NCBI RefSeq assembly: GCF_018785315.1
Contig: NZ_WQPN01000067.1
Coordinates: 1,390 to 62,951, forward strand
Direction: 5' to 3'
Source of the DNA: Clostridium sp. MCC353
GTDB lineage: Bacteria; Bacillota; Clostridia; Lachnospirales; Lachnospiraceae
Length of the DNA: 61,562 bases
Part shown: in pieces, positions 7,040 to 15,721 of the stretch
Layout: every line of letters starts with the position of its first letter
Position numbering within the stretch: the first letter of the stretch is position 1
The notes under the pieces: model-generated
What the model was told of the DNA's origin: nothing
What the model saw: the letters and a program-made list of their open reading frames with translations, nothing else
Databases searched by the model: none
Position numbers and translations under genes: made by a program

Positions 7040-7368
7040 GGTATTTTCACAAAAAAACAGCACAGAAATGTGCATATTCACTACTCACATGCCAGCTATG
7101 GCAGATTTAATCTATATCAAAAGCAGGCAATTCATCTCACCACCTGATAGAGGATGGGAGAATTCTTGCAGTAAGATGTTAAAAAGGGATAGTTTAAGAA
7201 ATTTTTTATATAAAAACGAAAATTCCATGTTATAATAAGAAAACAAGGGAAAACTTTAAAGTGCAGAGGTGCGCATAGCATGATATCATGGGTAGCAGAA
7301 TGCCGCCTCCCAGCAGGCGCCTTTGGGAACGCTTATTATTAAGAAACGAAACATAAGGAGGATTCGCT
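7040..7368 (+). other. 330-bp intergenic stretch with a possible structured leader
   Basis: No convincing gene. A TATAAT at 7231-7236 could start a ~125-nt leader. That leader holds the perfect palindrome CATGATATCATG (7279-7290) within a larger stem, and a hairpin CGCCT-CCCAGC-AGGCG (7304-7319), preceded by the words GCAGAGGTGCGC. It could be a cis-regulatory RNA for the glycosyltransferase. AGAGGTGCG recalls part of the lysine riboswitch, but the segment is too short for that class and I do not assign it. Confidence 0.3.
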
Positions 7369-8388
7369 GTGAAATTACTTTCTGTAGCAATACCGTGCTA
7401 TAATTCAGAAGCCTATATGAGACACTGTATCGATACGCTGCTGACCGGAGGCGAAGAAGTTGAAATCATAATCGTGGACGACGGATCGACCAAAGACCAT
7501 ACGGCTCAGATCGCAGATGAGTATGCCGAAAATTATCCCACGATTTGCCGGGCGATCCATCAGGAGAATGGAGGGCATGGAGAAGCAGTCAATACAGGGC
7601 TTCGCAATGCTACGGGAATCTATTACAAGGTGGTGGACAGCGATGACTGGGTCAATGAAGAGGCTTTTAAACAGGTATTGTCCACTCTGCGCCGTTTTGT
7701 GTATGGGAATGAAACCCTGGATATGCTGATCTGTAATTTTGTATATGAGAAAGAGGGAGCGAAACGGAAACGGGTTATGAACTATAAAACAGCCCTCCCT
7801 AAGAATGAACTGATCACCTGGGATGATGTGAAGATATTCATGACCGGCCAGTATATATTGATGCATTCCGTTATATACAGGACGGAACTGCTGTTCAAAT
7901 GCGGCCTGGAGCTTCCAAAACATACATTTTATGTGGATAATATCTTTGTATACCAGCCCTTGCCTTTTGTAAAGACCATGTATTATTTGGATGTGAATTT
8001 TTACCGCTATTATATAGGAAGAGTGGACCAATCGGTCAACGAAACGGTGATGATCGGCAGAATTGACCAGCAGATCCGTGTGACAAAGCTGATGCTGGAT
8101 TACTATGATGTAACCAAGATACAAAACCGGAAACTCAGAGGATATATGATCAAATATCTGGAGATCATGATGGTGGTTTCCTCCATACTGGCTATTAAAT
8201 CAGGCACGGAAGAAAATTTGCAGAAGAAAAAGGAATTGTGGATGCACTTGAAGCAGAAGAATATGCGGCTCTATCTGAGGCTCCGCTGGGGCTTTCTGGG
8301 ACAGGGCATGAATCTTCCGGGAAAAAGCGGAAGGCAGGTATCCATTGCCGGTTATAAGATTACGCAGAAATTCTTTGGGTTTAATTAA
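7369..8388 (+). CDS. Family 2 glycosyltransferase
   Basis: 339 residues from a GTG start behind AAGGAGG (7355-7361). The GT-A fold signatures are SVAIPCYNSEAYM, IIIVDDGSTKDHT (nucleotide-binding Asp pair), NGGHGEAVNTGL and VVDSDDW (the DXD-type metal site) within the first 110 residues. The enzyme would move a sugar from a nucleotide-sugar to an acceptor, probably a cell-surface glycan or lipid; no membrane helix is evident. The rest, with HTFYVDNIFVYQPLPFVKTM and YRYYIGRVDQSVN, is typical of small clostridial GT2 enzymes. It appears to be transcribed alone, and direct repeats and a terminator follow. Confidence 0.88.
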   Translation: MKLLSVAIPCYNSEAYMRHCIDTLLTGGEEVEIIIVDDGSTKDHTAQIADEYAENYPTICRAIHQENGGHGEAVNTGLRNATGIYYKVVDSDDWVNEEAFKQVLSTLRRFVYGNETLDMLICNFVYEKEGAKRKRVMNYKTALPKNELITWDDVKIFMTGQYILMHSVIYRTELLFKCGLELPKHTFYVDNIFVYQPLPFVKTMYYLDVNFYRYYIGRVDQSVNETVMIGRIDQQIRVTKLMLDYYDVTKIQNRKLRGYMIKYLEIMMVVSSILAIKSGTEENLQKKKELWMHLKQKNMRLYLRLRWGFLGQGMNLPGKSGRQVSIAGYKITQKFFGFN

Positions 8389-8389
8389 C

Positions 8390-8464
8390 AGAAACAAGTT
8401 TAAATAGCAAAAGCAAGTTTAAATAGCAAAAGCAAGTTTAAATAACAAAAGCAAGTTAAAAATC
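8390..8464 (+). repeat. Four tandem copies of a 19-bp unit
   Basis: The unit AAAAGCAAGTTTAAATAGC occurs twice almost exactly (8409-8427, 8428-8446) and twice in changed form (8390-8408 and 8447-8464), immediately after the glycosyltransferase stop codon. The change AATAGC to AATAAC and the shortened last copy show drift. No protein or RNA role is evident; slippage is the likely origin. Confidence 0.8.
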
Positions 8465-8500
8465 AAAACATTTTAACATATTAGAAGAAAGTATAATCAA

Positions 8501-8539
8501 AAAAAGACTGACCGGGCGGCAATTCCGGATCAGTCTTTT
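8501..8539. terminator. Bidirectional terminator between glycosyltransferase and PAP2 genes
   Basis: AAAAGACTGACCGG pairs with CCGGATCAGTCTTTT around a 9-nt loop. U-runs are present on both strands, matching the convergent arrangement of the two genes. Confidence 0.85.
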
Positions 8540-8562
8540 CTTTATGTTATTAAAAAAATCAA

Positions 8563-9219
8563 TTACCCAAGGGCTTTCTGCGTAACTTTCTTTCTGTTGG
8601 CCGCATAATCGGTGCCGTAGACCAGCGGGTATATGATGTATGCCATGATCAAGGAACCTGCCACATCCACAACCGAGTGTTGTTTTAAATATACGGTGGA
8701 GAGACAAATCAGAATCATCAGGATAAAAGATCCCCAACGGATGATCCGGTATTTCTTCAACGCCTCGCTGTGCATCACCGCAATATGGACGCCTATGGAA
8801 TTATAGGCATGAATGCTTGGAAAGACATTGGTGGAGGTATCGGCCGAATGGAGCACGGATACCAGCCAGGAGCAAAAATTCTTGCCCGGATCCACAACCG
8901 GCCTTAAATCCGTTCCATTTTCAAATACGGTACAGATCAGCAGGCTGATGGTCATGCCGGTGAATAAAAAGATACACAACCGGTAGTAGTCCTGTTTGTT
9001 GGTGAAGAAAAAGTACAGGATCGCTCCAGATACATATAAAAACCACAGCAAATACGGTATGATGAAGTATTCACTGAAAGGAATCCAATCATCCAGCGCC
9101 ACGTGCATCACATAATAATTGCGCGTAACGGTGCGTTCCAGATATAAAAACCATGGAAGATAAAGAAAGGCATAGCTGAGGATCCAAACATGCTTATATT
9201 TTCTTATCAGGTTTTTCAT
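8563..9219 (-). CDS. PAP2-family membrane phosphatase
   Basis: 218 residues from the ATG at 9219; a GTG at 9237 is possible, but the AAAGG before the ATG fits better. About six hydrophobic segments make it an integral membrane protein. The PAP2 signature is present as PSIHAYNSIGVHIA (motif 2 with its histidine) and STVYLKQHSVVDVAG (motif 3, with the nucleophilic His and its Asp). Such enzymes remove phosphate from phosphatidic acid, undecaprenyl pyrophosphate or related lipids at the outer face of the membrane. The RPVVDPGKNFCSW segment differs from classical motif 1, so the substrate is uncertain. It may work with the convergent glycosyltransferase, but that is only proximity. Confidence 0.85.
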   Translation of the reverse strand: MKNLIRKYKHVWILSYAFLYLPWFLYLERTVTRNYYVMHVALDDWIPFSEYFIIPYLLWFLYVSGAILYFFFTNKQDYYRLCIFLFTGMTISLLICTVFENGTDLRPVVDPGKNFCSWLVSVLHSADTSTNVFPSIHAYNSIGVHIAVMHSEALKKYRIIRWGSFILMILICLSTVYLKQHSVVDVAGSLIMAYIIYPLVYGTDYAANRKKVTQKALG

Positions 9220-9453
9220 AAGCTCACAACCTTTCACTTTTTTCGGATTATATCATACCCGAAAAAATATCACAATAGTGTTAATAAAACGTTAAGAAAG
9301 TGTTCCATGATATTAATTATATGCCATTTTTGGATATAAAAAACCTGTCAAAACATAGAAAATTATGAGCAAAATGTTATTAAATTAAGCATATTTTACA
9401 CCGGTGAGGTTTGGCAATCCATTCCCGGACTGTGACCGTTCATGACCTGCGGA

Positions 9454-10536
9454 TTAACACAGTTCACTGTCAGGATTTTTGGAATCATAGGCATTGGGCA
9501 GGGTTACGGTAAATGTGGTTCCCACCCCGGCCTCGCTGTCCACAGAAATCCGGCCCCGGTACAGATCCACTATTTTTTTGACAATGGTCAGCCCTATTCC
9601 GTTTCCTTCCGTGGTGCGGGAGGAATCGCCCTGATAGAATCGGTCGAAGATATGCTGTTTGATGTTCGGATCCATGCCGTAACCATTGTCCCAGACCTGG
9701 AAGATCACTTCGTCTGCCTGTTCGTGCAGCTTGATTTTGATTTTCCCCTTGTTGGGAGAGAATTTAACCGCGTTGTCAATCAGATTGATCCATAACTGGT
9801 CCAGCAAAGCCCTGTTGCCGAAAAATGAAACTTCATCCAGGTCGAGGATCAGCTCCAATTCCTTTTTCTGCCATTTGGACTCCAGAAGAAGAAGGGACTG
9901 GCGGATTTCTTCCGTCAAATCAAAGAAATCATTTTCAGTTACAATGTTCAGCTTTTCGATTTTGGACAGATTGAGCACATTGGTTGCGAGCTGGGCCAGA
10001 CGGTTGGATTCACTGATGATGATATCCAGATATTCATTGCGTTCCTCCGGGGTCAGCGTGTCATTTTTAAGTATTTTGGCAAAGCCGCAGAGAGAGACAA
10101 TGGGGGTTTTAAATTCATGGGAAAAATTATTGATGAAGTCGGAGCGGAGCAGCTCCGTATTTTCCAGTTCCTCCGCCATGCGGTTGAAGCTTTCCGACAG
10201 CTTTACCAGTTCCTGGGTGGTATCCAGGGAGATTCTCACATGGAAGTCCCCTTCCGCCAGTTGGTTGATGGCGGCGATTAAATCCCGGACCGGTTTTAAC
10301 GGAATCCGGCTGGCCAGCAGGGAGAGGACGATTCCAAAAATGGCGCTGAGGACGAACAGAAGGGGGATGGGGCGCCAAAACTGGGGCATGCGGACATCAG
10401 CCTGAACCCATATCTTCCAATATAAATACATAAACAGTCCCTGAAGCGTCATGACGGACAAAACGATCAGGAAAATGAATATGGTGAGGGCAACCGTAAA
10501 ATTTCTGAACGGTTTATGCCAATGGTTATGCTTCAT
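9454..10536 (-). CDS. Sensor histidine kinase
   Basis: 360 residues. Two membrane helices (about 15-39 and 57-76) enclose a short external loop, so sensing is probably within the membrane. A HAMP linker (residues 77-130) leads to the dimerisation/phosphoacceptor domain with His140 in FSHEFKTP and then the ATPase domain (N box LWINLIDNAVKFSP, G1 DNGYGMD, G2 GNGIGLTIVKK). The kinase phosphorylates its cognate regulator, whose gene overlaps its start in an ATGA arrangement. Since the pair diverges from the RND efflux operon, control of that operon is likely. This is an intramembrane-sensing kinase of the type often linked to cell-envelope stress or antibiotics. Confidence 0.92.
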   Translation of the reverse strand: MKHNHWHKPFRNFTVALTIFIFLIVLSVMTLQGLFMYLYWKIWVQADVRMPQFWRPIPLLFVLSAIFGIVLSLLASRIPLKPVRDLIAAINQLAEGDFHVRISLDTTQELVKLSESFNRMAEELENTELLRSDFINNFSHEFKTPIVSLCGFAKILKNDTLTPEERNEYLDIIISESNRLAQLATNVLNLSKIEKLNIVTENDFFDLTEEIRQSLLLLESKWQKKELELILDLDEVSFFGNRALLDQLWINLIDNAVKFSPNKGKIKIKLHEQADEVIFQVWDNGYGMDPNIKQHIFDRFYQGDSSRTTEGNGIGLTIVKKIVDLYRGRISVDSEAGVGTTFTVTLPNAYDSKNPDSELC

Positions 10537-11207
10537 GTTTTTTTCACCGCCTTATATCCTAAGCCTCTGATGGTCTCTATGGTAAACTCCGGGTAGCCCT
10601 CAAACCGTTTCCTGAGCCGGTTGATATGAACATTAATCGTGTTGTCCTCAGTCTCCGACTCCACGCCCCAGATCTCATCCATGAGCTGAAGCCGGGTGAA
10701 AATCTTGTTGGGGTAGGAGAGCAGCTTGTAGAGCAGATAGAACTCCTTGCGGGGAAGGGTTTGGATTTCCCCGCCTCTTGTTACGGTCATGGCGTCATAA
10801 TCCAGAACCACTTCCCCGATGATGATTTTATGTTCGCTGACGATCTGCGCCCGCCGCAGAAGGGCTTTGATCCTCAAAATCATCTCTTCCTCGTCCACCG
10901 GTTTTGTCATATAATCGTCGGTTCCTACAATAAAGCCCTTTCTCTTATCTTCGGGCAGCTGCTTGGCCGTCACCATCAGGATGGGCAGGTTGTAATCATT
11001 ATTCCTCAACTGTCTGGTCAGTTCGTAGCCGTCCATATGAGGCATCATGATATCCACAATTACCAGATCAATGTGCCGGGTATCCATCAGCCGCAGGGCT
11101 TCCAGCCCGTCGCCCGCCAGGACGGGGCAGTAACCATGTCCTTTTAAAATGGCCCCCATCAGTTTTCTGGTGTTTGTATCATCTTCCACAACTAATATCT
11201 GAAACAT
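10533..11207 (-). CDS. OmpR/PhoB-family response regulator
   Basis: 224 residues, starting at the ATG at 11207 behind CGGAGGTAAC. The receiver domain begins QILVVEDD and has the phosphoacceptor Asp52 in VDIMMP, with MVTAKQ and the conserved Lys in DDYMTKPVD. A winged-helix DNA-binding domain follows (LPRKEFYLLYKLLSYPNKIFTR and VHINRLRKRFEG...TIRGLGYKAV). It is co-transcribed with the downstream kinase (4-bp overlap). The divergent promoter region toward the efflux operon is about 320 bp long and is the likely target. Confidence 0.93.
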   Translation of the reverse strand: MFQILVVEDDTNTRKLMGAILKGHGYCPVLAGDGLEALRLMDTRHIDLVIVDIMMPHMDGYELTRQLRNNDYNLPILMVTAKQLPEDKRKGFIVGTDDYMTKPVDEEEMILRIKALLRRAQIVSEHKIIIGEVVLDYDAMTVTRGGEIQTLPRKEFYLLYKLLSYPNKIFTRLQLMDEIWGVESETEDNTINVHINRLRKRFEGYPEFTIETIRGLGYKAVKKT

Positions 11208-11433
11208 AATGTTACCTCCGGAATATTTGGATGCTGGTAACGGAGTGTGATCCGCCGCTTGCATAAAAGCAGTTTTCAAACACACTCCGAGGTATATTTC
11301 AGATATTATAACATGGTTTTATAAAGCCAATATAAATAAATCACAGAATATTCACAATTAATTAAAAATTGAGGGGGATTTGTTTATGTTGAATTAATCT
11401 TTACATTTTAAGATATAAGAAAACTTGTGACAG

Positions 11434-11485
11434 TTCAGACGGTTTCCTGACCGGCTTTTCCGGTTAAGAAGATAAGCCGTCTGAA
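11434..11485 (+). promoter_or_regulatory. Hairpin in the leader of the RND operon
   Basis: TTCAGACGG pairs with CCGTCTGAA, with an inner stem GACCGG/CCGGTT. It lies 40 bp before the adaptor gene, in the gap between the divergent regulator and efflux genes. It could be an operator dyad or a leader hairpin; no U-run follows, so a terminator is unlikely. The rest of the 11208-11525 gap is AT-rich with no clear promoter that I can defend. Confidence 0.4.
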
Positions 11486-11525
11486 TTGCTGCAAAAATTT
11501 ATCCCGTTAAAGGAGAATATTAAAA

Positions 11526-12683
11526 ATGGATAAGAAGAAAAAGATTAAAATAGGGGCGGTCTGTGCGGGTGTGATCATAGTTGCAGCGGCAGCCGCAATC
11601 CTGTCCGGCGGAAAGAAACAGGCCCAGCCGGCCGGAATGAAGATGGCCGGCCCGCAGCAGGCAGCGCTTCCCGTAGTAAAGGCGGCTAATCCAACCACCG
11701 GAAATATCAGCCTGACCACAGGGCTGACCGGTACGGTAGAACCTTCCGACGTGGTCTATGTATATGCCAAGGCGTCGGGAGATGTTACGGCAGTTTTTGT
11801 AAAAGCCGGAGATACGGTTGCGGCAGGTGATGTGCTTTTAGAAATTGACACAAAACAGGTGGAGACAGCCAAAAATTCCATGGATGCGGCAGAAGTCACT
11901 CTGGCGGAGGCACAGAGCAATCTGAACCGCATGCAGATCCTCTATGCCAGCGGCGATTTGTCGGCCCAGGAATATGAACAGTACAACAATAAGGCGGCCT
12001 CGGCCAAGCTGCAGTATGAATCCGCTAAACTGGCTTATGACAGGCAGGTGGAATACAGCCGGGTAACAGCTCCCATCGCAGGAAAGATTGAAAGCTGTGA
12101 TATTGAAGTCCATGACAATGTATCCCAGTCCACCCAGCTCTGCGTGATCGCAGGTGCCGGAGAAAAAAGGGTTTCATTTTATGTGACGGAACGGATGATG
12201 TCCAATTTGGAAGTTGGAGATGAACTGAATATCACAAAAAATGGTGCGGACTATCCGGCCTATATCAGCGAAATCAGTTCCATGGTAGACCAATCCACCG
12301 GTCTGTTTAAGGTAAAGGCCGAATTAAAAGAGACTGAAGGAATTGCAACAGGAAGTACGGTCAAATTAAATGTGGTCACGGAAAAGACGGAGAACGCCAT
12401 GCTGATCCCGGTAGACGCCATTTATTACAGCGGCGGGGTGGGATATGTATACCTGTATCAGGAAGGCAAAGCGGTCCGGGTTCCGATTGAAGTTGGAATC
12501 TATGATTCTGAGCATGCGGAAGTGCTGTCAGGGATTTCGGCCGATGATATGATCGTCAGCACCTGGAGTTCCAACCTGTATGAAGGCGCTTCCGTAAAAT
12601 TAAAGGGTGAAGAGACAGAAAAAGGCGGTCAGAACGATAAAGGGGCGCAGGATCAGCCGGTTTTGGCCCCGGCGGCACAGTAG
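11526..12683 (+). CDS. RND efflux adaptor (HlyD/MFP family)
   Basis: 385 residues with an N-terminal membrane anchor (about 7-27; IGAVCAGVIIVAAAAAIL). Barrel-sandwich halves surround a short coiled-coil: VYVYAKASGDVTAVFVKAGDTVAAGDVLLEID, then TAKNSMDAAEVTLAEAQSN...YDRQVEY, then RVTAPIAGKIESCDIEVHD. A beta-barrel follows (VGDELNITKNG...STGLFKVKAEL). This is the membrane-fusion protein that links an RND pump to an exit duct. It is the first gene of a four-gene operon with 14-34 bp gaps. The C-terminus ends in a Gln/Lys-rich tail. Confidence 0.9.
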   Translation: MDKKKKIKIGAVCAGVIIVAAAAAILSGGKKQAQPAGMKMAGPQQAALPVVKAANPTTGNISLTTGLTGTVEPSDVVYVYAKASGDVTAVFVKAGDTVAAGDVLLEIDTKQVETAKNSMDAAEVTLAEAQSNLNRMQILYASGDLSAQEYEQYNNKAASAKLQYESAKLAYDRQVEYSRVTAPIAGKIESCDIEVHDNVSQSTQLCVIAGAGEKRVSFYVTERMMSNLEVGDELNITKNGADYPAYISEISSMVDQSTGLFKVKAELKETEGIATGSTVKLNVVTEKTENAMLIPVDAIYYSGGVGYVYLYQEGKAVRVPIEVGIYDSEHAEVLSGISADDMIVSTWSSNLYEGASVKLKGEETEKGGQNDKGAQDQPVLAPAAQ

Positions 12684-12697
12684 AGGAGGACTTACAT

Positions 12698-15600
12698 ATG
12701 GGAATTACAAAATTTGTGCTGAAAAGGCCGGTGACTACGGTCATGGCCTTGCTCTGCCTGCTGGTTTTCGGCATTACGTCCGTATTTTCCGCCACATTGG
12801 AACAGATGCCGGATACGGATCAGCCGATGCTTATTGTGAGCGCAGGCTATTCAGGCGCAGGGCCGGAGGATATCTGTGAACTGGTGACAGAGCCCATCGA
12901 GGATGCGTTAGGAACTCTGGAGGGCATTAAAAGCATGAGCTCCACATCCAGCGAAAACAGGGCCATGATCATGCTGGAATATGATTATGGGACTGATATG
13001 GATGAAGCTTATGACGAACTGAAAAAGAAACTGGATAATTTGAGCAGGCAGCTTCCGGACGATGTGACCACCTCTGTAATGGAGATGAACAACAATTCCA
13101 GCACCACAATGATGCTTTCCGTCAGCCATAAGACGGAAACGGAATTGTACGATTATGTGGATCAGACCGTGGTGCCGGAGTTTGAAAAGATCGCTTCCAT
13201 AGCCGAAGTGGACGCCATGGGCGGTTCTTCCGAATATGTGAAGATCGAACTGCAGTCGGAAAAAATGGCCCAGTACAAGGTGACAATGACCCAGATTGCG
13301 TCGGCCATCTCTTCGTCGAAACTGTCCTATCCGTCGGGAAGCACCATATCCGGCAATCTGGAACTTTCCGTAACCACCTCATTGGAAAATGAAACGGTAG
13401 ATGACTTAAAGACCGTCCCGATCACCACATCCAGCGGTAAGATCATCTATCTGGAAGATATAGCGAATATTTATTATGCGGAAGAAGAGCGGGGCGGCAT
13501 TTCCCGCTATAACGGGCAGGAAACCATCTCCATATCAATCAGAAAACAGCAGAGCAGCACTGCCATGGAAGTATCTTCCGCCGTTCAAAAAGCCATTAAA
13601 GGCCTGGAGGCGGCAGACGAAGATCTGAACATCCGCATTGTAAATGACACGGCGGACTCCATTCTCAGCTCCTTAAAAGATGTGGCCGAAACCATGGTTC
13701 TGGCCGTAATTATTTCCATGGCCATTATTTTTATTTTCTTTGGCGACTATAAGGCGTCTCTGATTGTAGGAAGTTCCATACCGACTTCCATCCTTTTGTC
13801 ATTGATTTTAATGACCTCCATGGGATTTTCCTTAAATGTCATTACCATGAGCGCCTTGGTTCTGGGCGTCGGCATGATGGTGGATAACTCCATTGTAGTG
13901 CTGGAAAGCTGTTTCAGGGTGACACAGGCATCGGAGGACAAAGGGATGCTGGGATATGCCAAGTGCGCGCTGGAAGGGACCGGGATCGTAATCCAGTCCA
14001 TCATCGGCTCCACCCTCACCACCTGCGTGGTGTTCATTCCGCTGATGTTTTTACAGGGAATGACAGGGCAGATGTTTAAGCCGTTAGGATATACCATCGT
14101 ATTCTGTATGTCGGCGTCCCTGTTTTCAGCTATGACCGTTGTACCCCTCTGTTATCTGATCTACAAGCCCAGGGAGAAAGACCGCGCGCCCATGTCCAGG
14201 CCGGTTGTGGGCATGCAGAACCTTTACCGGAAGATCATGGGCCGGCTGCTGAACCATAAAGTCATCGTAATGGCAGTTTCAGTGGCGTTGTTAATCGGAA
14301 TCTATGTGATGGCAAGCGGAATGGAAGCAGAACTTATGACGGCCGATGACACGGGAACCATCAGAGTGTCCATAGAAACAAGGCCGGGCATTCTGACTGA
14401 AAAAGCGGAGGATATGCTGGCCCGTGCTGAAGAAATCGTGAAAAATGATGAGAATGTGGATTCCTACATGCTCCGTTACAACAATGACAGCGGTACGATC
14501 ACCGCATATTTGAAAGATGACCGGACCATGGATACAGATGTGATTGCGGATTTGTGGGAAAATCAGATGTCGGATATCGATAACTGTACCATAACGGCAC
14601 AGGCCTCCAACTCCATGAGTTTTATGGGAAGGAGCAGAGGATATCAAGTGATCCTGAAGGGCACCCAGTACGATGAATTGAAGGAAGTGAGCGATAAGAT
14701 CGTAAAGGAGATGACGGACCGGGATGATGTGCTCAACGTCCATTCCAGCATTGAAAATACGGCGCCTATCGTTACAATCAAAGTGGATCCTGTTATGGCG
14801 TCGGCAGAAGGGCTCAGCGCGTCGGGGATCGGTTCTGCCGTAAAGCAGATGCTGGATGGGGTGGAGGCCACCACTCTGACAGTGGACGGCAAGGAGATCA
14901 GCGTAATGTTAGAATACCCGGAAGATGAATACCGGACCATAGACCAGTTAAAGGGGATAATCCTGAACACCGCTTCCGGCGGATATGTGGCTTTGACAGA
15001 CGTGGCCTCTATTTATTTTAAAGACAGCCCGTCCTCCATTTCCAAAACGGATAAATCGTACCAGATCACCATAAGCGCCGATTATGCGGGGGCGAATGTG
15101 AAGAGCCTGATTGACAGCGAAGTTATCGGCCCCAATCTAACCGGAACCATAACCACCGGGGTAAATTCCAGGGACCGCATGATGCAGGAGGAGTTTTCCG
15201 CCCTGTACAAGGCCATTGCCATTGCCGTATTCATGATCTTTGTGGTGATGTCCGCCCAATTTGAATCGCCTAAATTCTCTTTCATGGTTATGACAACCAT
15301 TCCTTTCAGCTTGATTGGCTCCTTCGGGCTTTTAAAACTGACCGGTGTCACCATCAGTATGACCTCGCTTTTAGGGTTCCTGATTTTGATCGGTACGGTT
15401 GTCAACAACGGTATCCTCTATGTGGATACGGTAAACCAGTACCGGATGACCATGGATTTGAAAACCGCTTTAATAGAGGCGGGTGCAACCAGGCTCAGGC
15501 CAATTTTGATGACCAGTCTGACAACAATCCTTTCCATGATCCCTATGGCTCTTGCGATTGGAAGCAGCGGATCGACTACCCAGGGTCTTGCAATTGTTAA

Positions 15601-15703
15601 TATCGGTGGACTGACTGCGGGAATTTTGGTGGCGCTGTTCATGCTTCCTGTATATTATGCGATTATGAACGGCAGGAAGAAACGGACTGTATTGGATTTG
15701 TAG
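12698..15703 (+). CDS. Efflux RND transporter permease (AcrB-like)
   Basis: 1001 residues, close to the usual length of AcrB/MexB-type pumps. It has the expected layout: TM1, a large porter loop (about 35-325), a TM2-6 block (ETMVLAVIISMAIIFIFFGDY...), an amphipathic turn, TM7, a second large loop and TM8-12 ending SLTTILSMIPMALAIG. Motif LVLGVGMMVDNSIVVLE carries the Asp of the proton relay, although the classical double DD reads VDNS here. The pump uses the proton gradient to expel hydrophobic compounds. It lies between adaptor and TolC-like genes, so all parts of a tripartite system are encoded together. The second half contains GLSASGIGSAVKQMLDGV, a normal porter-domain repeat. Confidence 0.93.
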   Translation: MGITKFVLKRPVTTVMALLCLLVFGITSVFSATLEQMPDTDQPMLIVSAGYSGAGPEDICELVTEPIEDALGTLEGIKSMSSTSSENRAMIMLEYDYGTDMDEAYDELKKKLDNLSRQLPDDVTTSVMEMNNNSSTTMMLSVSHKTETELYDYVDQTVVPEFEKIASIAEVDAMGGSSEYVKIELQSEKMAQYKVTMTQIASAISSSKLSYPSGSTISGNLELSVTTSLENETVDDLKTVPITTSSGKIIYLEDIANIYYAEEERGGISRYNGQETISISIRKQQSSTAMEVSSAVQKAIKGLEAADEDLNIRIVNDTADSILSSLKDVAETMVLAVIISMAIIFIFFGDYKASLIVGSSIPTSILLSLILMTSMGFSLNVITMSALVLGVGMMVDNSIVVLESCFRVTQASEDKGMLGYAKCALEGTGIVIQSIIGSTLTTCVVFIPLMFLQGMTGQMFKPLGYTIVFCMSASLFSAMTVVPLCYLIYKPREKDRAPMSRPVVGMQNLYRKIMGRLLNHKVIVMAVSVALLIGIYVMASGMEAELMTADDTGTIRVSIETRPGILTEKAEDMLARAEEIVKNDENVDSYMLRYNNDSGTITAYLKDDRTMDTDVIADLWENQMSDIDNCTITAQASNSMSFMGRSRGYQVILKGTQYDELKEVSDKIVKEMTDRDDVLNVHSSIENTAPIVTIKVDPVMASAEGLSASGIGSAVKQMLDGVEATTLTVDGKEISVMLEYPEDEYRTIDQLKGIILNTASGGYVALTDVASIYFKDSPSSISKTDKSYQITISADYAGANVKSLIDSEVIGPNLTGTITTGVNSRDRMMQEEFSALYKAIAIAVFMIFVVMSAQFESPKFSFMVMTTIPFSLIGSFGLLKLTGVTISMTSLLGFLILIGTVVNNGILYVDTVNQYRMTMDLKTALIEAGATRLRPILMTSLTTILSMIPMALAIGSSGSTTQGLAIVNIGGLTAGILVALFMLPVYYAIMNGRKKRTVLDL

Positions 15704-15721
15704 AAATGGAGAGAGGAATCT

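Noticed and set aside
7261-7330. Lysine riboswitch because of AGAGGTGCG
   Set aside because: The leader is only about 125 nt and lacks the five-way junction and other conserved words of that class.
8390-8464. CRISPR array from the tandem repeats near 8.4 kb
   Set aside because: Units are directly adjacent without spacers and there are no cas genes in the window.
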